Positions 6,829 to 14,385 of a DNA stretch of 31,102 nt are shown one piece after another. The position numbers were made by a program, and so were the translations under genes. The stretch is from Candidatus Wallbacteria bacterium. GTDB taxonomy: Bacteria; Muiribacteriota; JAQTZZ01. Positions within the stretch are counted from its first letter, which is position 1. The number at the start of each line of letters is the position of its first letter. Under the pieces are notes generated by a model. That model was given only the letters and a program-made list of their open reading frames with translations, was not told where the DNA came from and did not search any database. The stretch lies in the NCBI GenBank assembly GCA_028687545.1, contig JAQTZZ010000033.1, positions 1-31,102 on the forward strand, read 5' to 3'.

Positions 6829-8922
6829 ATGAGACTGGCAATTAATTCCTTGACTTACACATCTTATGACTCACACCTGAACTATTCTCAATTAAAAAAA
6901 TCCCTGGATCTTTGTCTGGCTGATCCTGAGACCTTTAAGCTGGTCGGGTATTTATTGACTAACCTCAACTATGAACAACAAGTGGCCATAACAGTCCAGT
7001 TGTTTGAAAAAGCACTGAAACGCGACCCTGAAAACCCTGTTCTGATTTGCATCCTTGGCTGGAACCTTTATAGATCTCAACAGTATGAAAAAGCTATACC
7101 AGTGCTGGAAAAATTAGATACTTTAGGTGATAGCAGAAGCCTTAAAAGATCTCGGCAGTATGAAAAAGCTATTTCAATACTGGAAAAGTTAGATTCAACA
7201 GGTGACCGCATCACAATATACATGAACGCTCTTCTCAAATCCTATGTAGCCATTGACATCAGGGGAAAGGCTCGAAAATTGCATGAAAAAATGCTGAAAA
7301 TCAATCGTGAGCAATTTGAGTATACCTGGAAAGAAATTAAAGCTGAAGAACTATTTGCCGGCCGTGATGCTGACAGGAAATTGAATAAATCCCTGAAGTC
7401 TATTGAGCCAAAGCTGAAGCATTTTAATAATAAAGCACAGTTCAATGAAATCAGACTCAGATTCGAGGATGCAATTGCCAAAAGCTATGATAAATTTCAG
7501 ATGTGTGTATCCATCGGGATATTACTGCAGAAACACGGATTATTTCAAGAATCAATCCTATATCTTGACCGGGCATTAGGGATTAGCGATCCAATTTCAT
7601 GCAACAATGGCTATTATCAGGCCGAAACTCTCCTTGCAAAAGCTTACAATGCAACCAATAAAATCAGCCGGGCCAGGGATATCCTTGAAGAAGTAACCTT
7701 CTTTGTTCCAGATCTCAAAGAGGCTCAGTTCGAGCTCGGGATTGCTTACAATCTGCTTGGAATGGCAGATGAAGTTCAAAACCAATATGGGAAGCTGCTG
7801 GAACTTGACCCGAAACTGGCAAAAGCAATCAAAAAAAGAATTTCGGGCTGCAGAAAAGCATGTAATAATAATGGATCTAACTTGACCATGGAGCAAAATG
7901 AAGAAATCCGAGAAAATCAGCAGAATAAAAAGGAACAACAGATTGATTTTGACTTTTTCCTACCCTTCGTTTCCTCAAGTCCCTATGAATTTCAGATGAA
8001 TTATTTTCGATTAAAAAAGGCTTTTGATCTTTGTCTGACTGACCCTGAGACATTTAAGCTGTTCGGGTATTTGTTGACTGACCTCACCCCACCTGAAAAT
8101 TCTGCCATTTTTACCCAGCTTTATGAGAAAGCACTGAAGCTCGAACCTGAAAACCCTGTTCTGATTTGCAGGCTTGGCATAAGTCTTACACAATCCGGAC
8201 AGTATGAAAAAGTCATAGAATTGTTGGAAAAGTTAGAGCCAACGGGTGATTGTGCCAGATCATACAGAAATACTCTTCTCGAACTCTATGTTGTCATGGA
8301 CAACAGGGGAAAGGCTCGAAATCTGTATAAAAAGATGCTGAAAATTAATCGTAAAGAAACTGAGTGTTTCTGGCAATGGATCAAAGCTGAAGAATTATTT
8401 GCTGGCCGCGATGCTGACAGAAAATTGATTAAATCCCTGAAGTCTATTGAGCCAAAGTTGAAGCATTTCAAAAATAAAGCCCAGTTCAATGAAATCAGCC
8501 TCATCTTAGAGGACGTAATTGTCAAAAGTTATGAAAAATTTCAGATGTTTGTATCCATCGGGAGACTATTGCAGGAACACGGATTATTTCAAGAATCAAT
8601 CCAATATATTGCTCGGGCATGGGATAGTCGTGGCAGAATTGAATACAATTACTGCTGCTATCAGGTAAGAATTTTGTGTGCCAAAGCCTGTTACATGACT
8701 GATAAAATCAGCCAGGCTCGGGAGATCCTGGAAGAGCTGACCTTCTCCGTTCCTGATCTCAAGGAGGCTCAGTTTGAGCTTGGAATTACTTATCATCTGC
8801 TCGGCCTGACAGAGGAGGTTCAGAACCAGAAAGAGAAGCTATCCGAGCTTAAGCCGAAACTTGCTAAAGCATATATAAAACGAGTTGCAAATCTCAAAAC
8901 GAAAACCATAGAACCGACTTGA
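6829..8922 (+). CDS. Large TPR-repeat protein with two tandem copies of a ~345-residue module
   Basis: A 697-residue soluble protein built from tetratricopeptide repeats, with recurrent motifs such as QLFEKALKRDPENPVLICILG and QYEKAIPVLEKL. It consists of two related halves: the GRDADRK marker recurs 348 codons apart, joined by a charged Gln/Glu/Lys-rich linker near residues 345-370. Each half has the same order of elements, ending in an FELGI...LLG...EVQNQ...KL...PKLAKA segment. TPR arrays are protein-protein interaction scaffolds; no catalytic domain is seen. A GGGGG SD site precedes the ATG, 25 nt after the J-domain gene. An extra 75-bp tandem duplication lies within the first half. A single-module paralogue follows 12 nt downstream. 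Confidence 0.85.
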   Translation: MRLAINSLTYTSYDSHLNYSQLKKSLDLCLADPETFKLVGYLLTNLNYEQQVAITVQLFEKALKRDPENPVLICILGWNLYRSQQYEKAIPVLEKLDTLGDSRSLKRSRQYEKAISILEKLDSTGDRITIYMNALLKSYVAIDIRGKARKLHEKMLKINREQFEYTWKEIKAEELFAGRDADRKLNKSLKSIEPKLKHFNNKAQFNEIRLRFEDAIAKSYDKFQMCVSIGILLQKHGLFQESILYLDRALGISDPISCNNGYYQAETLLAKAYNATNKISRARDILEEVTFFVPDLKEAQFELGIAYNLLGMADEVQNQYGKLLELDPKLAKAIKKRISGCRKACNNNGSNLTMEQNEEIRENQQNKKEQQIDFDFFLPFVSSSPYEFQMNYFRLKKAFDLCLTDPETFKLFGYLLTDLTPPENSAIFTQLYEKALKLEPENPVLICRLGISLTQSGQYEKVIELLEKLEPTGDCARSYRNTLLELYVVMDNRGKARNLYKKMLKINRKETECFWQWIKAEELFAGRDADRKLIKSLKSIEPKLKHFKNKAQFNEISLILEDVIVKSYEKFQMFVSIGRLLQEHGLFQESIQYIARAWDSRGRIEYNYCCYQVRILCAKACYMTDKISQAREILEELTFSVPDLKEAQFELGITYHLLGLTEEVQNQKEKLSELKPKLAKAYIKRVANLKTKTIEPT
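7072..7221 (+). repeat. 75-bp in-frame tandem duplication inside the TPR gene
   Basis: Two adjacent 75-nt units (7072-7146 and 7147-7221), each beginning AGATCTC and encoding S(Q/R)QYEKAI..LEKLD..GD. The unit is 25 codons, so the frame is kept. The second and third TPR modules (in 6829-8922 and 8935-9909) have one copy at this place, so the extra unit is specific to module one and probably arose by slippage or unequal crossing-over. Confidence 0.7.
8782..8829 (+). repeat. 48-nt perfect direct repeat, copy 1 (in TPR module two)
   Basis: Identical over 48 nt to 9799-9846 in the next gene; it starts GGAATTACTTATCATC and encodes GITYHLLGLTEEVQNQ. The flanks diverge, including at synonymous positions, so this patch is more alike than the modules as a whole. 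Confidence 0.85.
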
Positions 8923-8934
8923 CAAGGGGGTAAC

Positions 8935-9909
8935 ATGAAAAAAGCAGTGAGAATCAGTAGCAGGAAAAAGAAACAACAGCATGATAAAGACAAGCACATC
9001 AAACCCGCTGTTCTCTTCGACTTTCCAAATAGCTATGCTCTGATAAAAAAAGTAATTGATCTCTGCCCAAACGAGTCGAAATTGTTTGTACAGATCGGGA
9101 ACATTATTTGGGGTCTCAGCTTGCCTGAAAAAACAGCCTTAGCAGCCCAGTTTTTTGAGAAAGCAGTAAAACTAGACCCTGAAAACCCTGATTTGCTTTG
9201 GAATCTTGGCAAATGCCTAGAACAATCTGAGCAGTTTGAAAAAGCAATACCAGTCCTGGAAAAATACGAATCGATAAATGACAGAGACTTTGTAAACGTT
9301 GAGCATTCTCTGCTCAATGCTTATGTTGCCATGGACATGAGAGAAAAGGCCCGGATGCTTTACAATAAGCAACTGAAAAAAGATCGAAAACGAGCTAAAA
9401 GTTACTGGGGGCATATTGAAAAATTATTCGCAGATCGAGATGCTGACAGGCAATTGATTGACTCATTTGTATCTATTGAACCCAAGTTGAAGTGCGCTAC
9501 CAGTGAGCCTGCACTCGATAAACTCCAGCACATCATTAGGGTGGGCCTTTGGAAAAGCCATGATCAATATCAGATGCTTTTATTCATCGGAAAATTACTG
9601 CAGAAATATGGATTTTACCAGGCATCAAGCTTGTATCTAAAAAAATGGAGTCTCTATGCCCGTAGTATTTGCTGCTACCAGACTAGATATCTCCTTGCTA
9701 AGGCCTACAATGTAATGAAAAAGACCGGCGAAGCCAGGAATATCCTTGAAAAATTGACATTACTGATTCCTGATTTTAAAGAGGCACAGTTCGAACTCGG
9801 AATTACTTATCATCTGCTCGGCCTGACAGAGGAGGTTCAGAACCAGTATGAGAAGCTGTGCGAGCTTGATCCGAAACTTGCAAAAGCGTTCAAAAAAAGA
9901 ATTTCTTGA
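8935..9909 (+). CDS. TPR-repeat protein, single-module paralogue of the upstream gene
   Basis: A 324-residue TPR protein clearly homologous to each half of the preceding gene. Shared landmarks in the same order are FFEKAVKLDPENPDLL, the QFEKAIPVLEKY pair, AYVAMD..EKAR, DRDADRQ, SIEPKLK, and a near-identical C-terminal FELGITYHLLGLTEEVQNQ segment. A basic N-terminal tail (about residues 1-22, KKKQQHDKDK) is unique to this copy. A GGGGG SD site lies 12 nt after the previous stop, so the genes are co-transcribed. There is no enzymatic domain, signal peptide or membrane span. A 48-nt stretch is identical to the second module of the upstream gene, which suggests recent duplication or gene conversion. 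Confidence 0.85.
   Translation: MKKAVRISSRKKKQQHDKDKHIKPAVLFDFPNSYALIKKVIDLCPNESKLFVQIGNIIWGLSLPEKTALAAQFFEKAVKLDPENPDLLWNLGKCLEQSEQFEKAIPVLEKYESINDRDFVNVEHSLLNAYVAMDMREKARMLYNKQLKKDRKRAKSYWGHIEKLFADRDADRQLIDSFVSIEPKLKCATSEPALDKLQHIIRVGLWKSHDQYQMLLFIGKLLQKYGFYQASSLYLKKWSLYARSICCYQTRYLLAKAYNVMKKTGEARNILEKLTLLIPDFKEAQFELGITYHLLGLTEEVQNQYEKLCELDPKLAKAFKKRIS
9799..9846 (+). repeat. 48-nt perfect direct repeat, copy 2 (in TPR module three)
   Basis: The second copy of the 48-nt identical patch at 8782-8829. The pair could recombine and would delete or fuse TPR modules. Confidence 0.85.
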
Positions 9910-10205
9910 TCAGCTTCGTGAATCAGAGCGGCCGGTCGATTGACCACCTTGTCGCCCAGTCCGGGCAGACCATTCAGGAATGGCCGGAAGCGAATGCTGT
10001 GTCCAAAGAAATGGTTTACGAACAGATCCCGCCTGATGGAACGATTCTGCTGGAATCGGCGGATTACACTGATCTTGAGGGCACGGTGATTTACTACTTG
10101 GATGTAACAGTTGAAGGAGTGGAGCAGAAAATCGGCTGCATCATCGAAACCCCGGCGGGTGATACAAATTTTCCGTTCAGGCGCGACATTCAGCTTGTCA
10201 GCTAG
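9906..10205 (+). CDS. Small hypothetical protein (about 99 residues)
   Basis: An ORF that begins at a TTG overlapping the stop codon of the TPR gene (TTGA); an in-frame GTG at 9918 is another possible start. No SD site precedes either. The product is protein-like (IPPDGTILLESADYTDLEGT, then VIYYLDVTVEGVEQKIG) and resembles a compact beta-rich domain, but I recognise no family. It looks more G+C-rich than the TPR genes before it and the AT-rich nuclease genes after it. It may be the tail of a gene truncated when the flanking segments were joined, or a partner of the HNH gene 26 nt downstream. Confidence 0.5.
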   Translation: MISFVNQSGRSIDHLVAQSGQTIQEWPEANAVSKEMVYEQIPPDGTILLESADYTDLEGTVIYYLDVTVEGVEQKIGCIIETPAGDTNFPFRRDIQLVS

Positions 10206-10231
10206 ACTGGGAAGAAAGAGAGGATTTGCGA

Positions 10232-10507
10232 ATGTCAGGTGATCGGGCCAAAAGGGCTTGCATCAAGCACTACGGCATCATGTGCTTTGTATGCAATTTT
10301 GACTTTGAAGAACTTTATGGTGAAATTGGCCAGGGATTTATCATTGTCCATCATCTGAAGCCAATTTCAGAGCAAGGCGATACGAAAATTAATCCTGCTG
10401 TTGATTTAAGACCAGTCTGCTCCAACTGCCATTCAATGCTTCACCGGCGGAAAACAGTGCTTTCCATCAATGAACTGCAAAAGATAGTGGAAACAAAGTG
10501 TAAATAA
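10232..10507 (+). CDS. HNH endonuclease, McrA-like domain
   Basis: A 91-residue stand-alone HNH nuclease. The fold is marked by a zinc-binding CFVC (C18, C21), ELYGEIGQGFIIVHHLKP with the catalytic H40/H41, and DLRPVCSNCHSMLHRR (C63, C66, H67, H71). This pattern is typical of McrA-type HNH domains that cut modified or foreign DNA and are often the C-terminus of a larger protein. Here no reader domain is attached, so the gene may be a minimal nuclease or a remnant. The ATG at 10232 has an AGAGAGG site upstream; a TTG two codons earlier is less likely. It lies 9 nt before the possible GTG start of the GIY-YIG gene. Confidence 0.8.
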   Translation: MSGDRAKRACIKHYGIMCFVCNFDFEELYGEIGQGFIIVHHLKPISEQGDTKINPAVDLRPVCSNCHSMLHRRKTVLSINELQKIVETKCK

Positions 10508-10516
10508 GTAGCTTGT

Positions 10517-11056
10517 GTGCTTTCTTCCAAATCAACGGAAATAAGTGTACAATTCTTACAAGATTACTTGTCCCGATTTTTTATTGGGGTATGGATGGAA
10601 AAAAAGGTAGGCAAAGCTGTTAACTTCAATAACCTGGTAGCGAAGTTTTCACAAAAATATGAAAACGGTGTTATCAAATTCAAATCCAGCGAAAAACTTA
10701 GAGATACTTTAAACAAAGAACAGAAACTGCTGAATTATGGTATTTATTACATTAAAATGAAGGAAAAAATTGTCTATATAGGAAAAGCAGGTTCTTTCAG
10801 CTCTCAGAAAGGAATCGTTGGTCAAGCTCTAAAAGGTAGACTTTGCAACAAACAAGAAGGCATGAAACGAGAAGATTATTTTAAAAAAATGCTAAAAAAG
10901 AGTGAGGCCAACTTTTTGACCATCCATTGGTTTGTGACTTGGGATGCTAAAGAAGGATGTGATTTGCCAGCAAAGATAGAGGCAGAATTGCTTCAGGCTT
11001 TTATTTTGGATCATATCAATAACCAAAAACTGCCAGATTGGAATAAATTAATTTAG
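10517..11056 (+). CDS. GIY-YIG nuclease-domain protein
   Basis: A protein of 179 residues (GTG start at 10517) or 153 residues (ATG at 10595, which has a better SD, GGGG, five bases upstream). It carries a GIY-YIG endonuclease domain: YGIYYIK (GIY at 75-77), IVYIGKAG (YIG at 87-89), LKGRL with the expected catalytic Arg (R108), and IEAELLQAF with the expected metal-binding Glu (E156), followed by an Asn-containing tail. The N-terminal 70 residues are not recognised. Composition is A+T-rich like the three large genes that follow. Stand-alone GIY-YIG enzymes occur in restriction, homing and repair; the neighbours suggest a restriction or defense role. The start is uncertain. Confidence 0.8.
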   Translation: MLSSKSTEISVQFLQDYLSRFFIGVWMEKKVGKAVNFNNLVAKFSQKYENGVIKFKSSEKLRDTLNKEQKLLNYGIYYIKMKEKIVYIGKAGSFSSQKGIVGQALKGRLCNKQEGMKREDYFKKMLKKSEANFLTIHWFVTWDAKEGCDLPAKIEAELLQAFILDHINNQKLPDWNKLI

Positions 11057-11131
11057 AAACGGTTGAAATTCGATGGGTTTACGATAACTGAGTGCAGCTG
11101 ATAAAGTGACCGAATATATGGGGAAAACCAA

Positions 11132-14100
11132 ATGTCCAATGACCGCACTTTCATAACCAACGAAAACGGTAAGAGCCTCTTAGATAGGTTTGAAATATTA
11201 ATCAAAGACACTCGATTTTTCGATGTTCTGGTCGGATACTTTTTTACAAGTGGATTTCACGCTCTGTATAAATCCTTGGAAACTACAGAAAAAATAAGAA
11301 TTCTGATAGGAATCGACACTGATTATCAAACCTCAAGCCTTATCAGACAAGTCAATAATGAGCAAGTGAATCTTCAGTTTTCACACGCGGAAACTAAGCT
11401 GAAATTCGCTAATTCTCTATCAGAAGAAATGGAGAAATCAGAAGACCAGCCTGAGATAGAAGAGGGCGTACTCAAATTCATGAACTGGTTAAAAAGTAGA
11501 AAGCTTGTAATCAAAGCTTATCCATCCCGAAACATCCATGCCAAAGTTTATATCATGACTTTTAAAGAAGGTGACCGAGATATAGGTAGAGTGATAACAG
11601 GGTCAAGCAATTTTACTCAGGCTGGTTTGATTGACAATCTGGAATTCAACGTCGAGTTAGACAGACCTACGGATTATGAATTTGCGCAGGAGAAGTTCAA
11701 AGAACTCTGGGAAAACGCTGTTGATGTTGGTGAAAAATACTTAGAAACAATTAAAACTAGAACCTGGCTGAATGATGAAATCACCCCTTATGAACTTTAC
11801 TTGAAGTTTTTGTACGAATATTTCCGGGAAAAGATCAACCTAGATCAGGAATCAATATCGAAAAAGTACCTCCCCAGGGACTTTCTGGATCTTGAATTTC
11901 AGTCAGAGGCGGTAAAGGATGCTAAATCCAAACTTGAAGAATACGGTGGAGTATTCTTGTCAGATGTCGTTGGTCTGGGTAAGACTTACATTTCAGCTCT
12001 ACTTGCCCAGCAGCTGGATGGCAGGACTCTTGTCATCGCCCCACCACTTTTGGTAGATAAGAATATTCCTGGTTCTTGGCCAAATGTATTCAGGGATTTT
12101 GGTCTTTGCGATGAATGTGAATCATTGGGTAAGCTGGATGATTTGATCCGCAGAGGTACTGAAAGATACGCTAATATTTTTATCGATGAAGCTCACAGAT
12201 TTAGGACTGAGAGCACTGAGACTTACGAAAAATTAGCAATGATTTGTAGAGGTAAGAAAGTAATCCTTGTTTCAGCTACACCATTTAATAATCACCCTAA
12301 AGACTTGCTAGCACTGATAAAGCTTTTCCAGAAAGGAAAAAAAAGCGATATCCCTAACCTTCCTGACCTTGAATCGTTTTTTTCCGGACTTGAAAAGAAG
12401 CTGAAAGGGCTAGATAGACAAAAAGATTATAAGAAATTTATCGCGGTTGTAAAAGAAAACGCTGGTGAGATTAGGGAAAAAGTTCTGAAGTATCTAATGG
12501 TTAGGCGAACCAGATCCGAGATTGTGAAGTACTTTGGCGAAAACCTGGCTGCTCAAAAATTGAAGTTTCCGGAGGTGGCTGACCCGAATCCGGTGTATTA
12601 TCAGTTGAATGAAAACGAGGATTTTGTTTTTAACAAAACCATTGAACTTGTAACTACAGGTTTCAAATACGCTCGTTACACGCCACTACTCTATCTTAGA
12701 AAATCACTCGATCAGTTGCAGACACAGTCTCAGAAAAACATGATGTGTTTCATGCGAACATTGTTAGTAAAACGGCTGGAAAGCAGTTTTCACGCTTTCC
12801 GTATGTCTTTGCAGAGGTTCATCAAGTCATACGACCATTTTATAAGGGAATTCGACAAGGGATTTGTGTACCTCAGTAAGGATTATTCAGGGAAGATCTT
12901 CGATTATCTGGAAAGCGACGATCCAGACGCAATCCGGAGATTGATCGATGAAGAAAAAGCGGAAAAATACGATTCCTGTGATTTCAAGGATAATTTCAGA
13001 GACGATCTTCTAAATGATCATAAAATTTTACTGGAAATTTCCAAATTGTGGGAAAAAGTTAAACGCGACCCTAAACTTCTCACTTTCAAGGATTATCTTT
13101 CAAACGATCCGATTTTGAAAGATGATAATAAGTTGATTCTTTTCACCGAATCCAAGGAGACTGCTGAATATCTTCATGCAAATCTATCGAAAATAGAGAA
13201 GACGCTTGTCTTTTCAAGCGGATCAAGCGAATCAGAAAGGAATTCTGTTACTGATAACTTTGACGCCAGGGCCAGGAATAAAAAAGACGATTACAGAATT
13301 TTGATATCGACCGAAGTCTTGTCAGAAGGCGTGAATCTGCACAGATCGAACATAGTGATCAATTACGACATCCCCTGGAATCCAACACGAATGATGCAAA
13401 GGGTGGGTCGCATAAACCGTGTGGACACGAAATTCGATGAAATTTACACGTATAATTTTTTCCCCACAGTTCAGTCCAATGATCAAATCAAACTTAAAGA
13501 AGCAGCTCAGGCGAAAATCGAAGCCTTCATCACCATGCTTGGCAGCGATGCCAGGTTGCTGACAAAATCCGAAGAGATTGAATCATTTAATCTTTTCAGT
13601 AAATTGACTTCTAAAAGAACGATAACTGGAGAAGACGAGAACGAGTCCAGTGAATTGAAGTATCTCAAGGTAATAAGGGATTTGCGGGATAATGACAAAG
13701 ACCTCTTTGAAAAAGTGAAAAAACTACCTAAAAAATGCAGAAGTGCGAGAGCTTCTGATAACAATGGATTGGTCACTTTCTTCAGAAGGGGAAAACTTAA
13801 CAAGTTTTATTTATCGGATAAATCAGAGACCAGAGAATTGGATTTTTTTTCAGCTGCAGTATTGGTAGAGGCTGAGATGGAAGAAAAGAGGGATAAAATC
13901 GGACCTGAATTTTATTCGCTGCTGAATCTTAACAAGAAGCAATTTGAGATTGCTACTACAGAAGAATTACAAATCATACCAGGTAGAATTGCTAGAGATA
14001 ATGCGATGAAAATATTGAGAATACTTAAAAGCAAGGATTTCAATGTGTTCCAGGGATTCACAGATGACGACGAGTTGTTTATCAAAGATACAAAAAAACT

Positions 14101-14311
14101 GATAGAAGACGGTAATCTCCCTAGACAAACTGCCCAAAGGTTGATTGCTAAGATTGGAAATGAACTAAATCCATTGAGGATTCTGGGATTTTTAAGAACT
14201 GAAATCCACAAAGAATTGTTTACTGCGAGTTTCTGTGGGACAGACGCCCATAATCATGGCCAGAGAGAAGTTATTTTGTCCGAGTTTTTATCCGAACGAT
14301 CCGATTGCTAA
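11132..14311 (+). CDS. PLD-nuclease/SNF2-type helicase fusion (restriction-like subunit)
   Basis: A 1059-residue protein. An N-terminal phospholipase-D-like nuclease domain (about 10-220) has one HxK motif (H136, K138) followed by GSSNFTQAGL (157-166). A single-HKD enzyme needs a dimer to complete its active site, as in BfiI. A superfamily 2 helicase follows: motif I DVVGLGKT (278-285), motif II DEAH (352-355), SATP (381-384), then a long insertion and motif VI QRVGRINR (756-763). The last 250 residues are not recognised. It probably translocates on and cuts unmodified DNA, the role HsdR plays in type I systems. The start has a GGGG SD site eight bases upstream. The same-strand methyltransferase gene follows after 74 nt. 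Confidence 0.9.
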   Translation: MSNDRTFITNENGKSLLDRFEILIKDTRFFDVLVGYFFTSGFHALYKSLETTEKIRILIGIDTDYQTSSLIRQVNNEQVNLQFSHAETKLKFANSLSEEMEKSEDQPEIEEGVLKFMNWLKSRKLVIKAYPSRNIHAKVYIMTFKEGDRDIGRVITGSSNFTQAGLIDNLEFNVELDRPTDYEFAQEKFKELWENAVDVGEKYLETIKTRTWLNDEITPYELYLKFLYEYFREKINLDQESISKKYLPRDFLDLEFQSEAVKDAKSKLEEYGGVFLSDVVGLGKTYISALLAQQLDGRTLVIAPPLLVDKNIPGSWPNVFRDFGLCDECESLGKLDDLIRRGTERYANIFIDEAHRFRTESTETYEKLAMICRGKKVILVSATPFNNHPKDLLALIKLFQKGKKSDIPNLPDLESFFSGLEKKLKGLDRQKDYKKFIAVVKENAGEIREKVLKYLMVRRTRSEIVKYFGENLAAQKLKFPEVADPNPVYYQLNENEDFVFNKTIELVTTGFKYARYTPLLYLRKSLDQLQTQSQKNMMCFMRTLLVKRLESSFHAFRMSLQRFIKSYDHFIREFDKGFVYLSKDYSGKIFDYLESDDPDAIRRLIDEEKAEKYDSCDFKDNFRDDLLNDHKILLEISKLWEKVKRDPKLLTFKDYLSNDPILKDDNKLILFTESKETAEYLHANLSKIEKTLVFSSGSSESERNSVTDNFDARARNKKDDYRILISTEVLSEGVNLHRSNIVINYDIPWNPTRMMQRVGRINRVDTKFDEIYTYNFFPTVQSNDQIKLKEAAQAKIEAFITMLGSDARLLTKSEEIESFNLFSKLTSKRTITGEDENESSELKYLKVIRDLRDNDKDLFEKVKKLPKKCRSARASDNNGLVTFFRRGKLNKFYLSDKSETRELDFFSAAVLVEAEMEEKRDKIGPEFYSLLNLNKKQFEIATTEELQIIPGRIARDNAMKILRILKSKDFNVFQGFTDDDELFIKDTKKLIEDGNLPRQTAQRLIAKIGNELNPLRILGFLRTEIHKELFTASFCGTDAHNHGQREVILSEFLSERSDC

Positions 14312-14334
14312 ACCCGAGTTAAAACGGTTATAAT
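14305..14334 (+). promoter_or_regulatory. Possible internal promoter upstream of the methyltransferase gene
   Basis: TTGCTA (14305-14310), an 18-nt spacer and a perfect TATAAT (14329-14334) straddle the end of the helicase gene. This would let the methyltransferase be made independently of the nuclease-helicase, as is common in restriction-modification systems. It is a pattern match only; A+T-rich DNA produces such matches by chance. Confidence 0.35.
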
Positions 14335-14385
14335 AAATCAGGAGTTGTCACCTAAATATTGGTTTTTTAACAATGAGGGGTGAGC

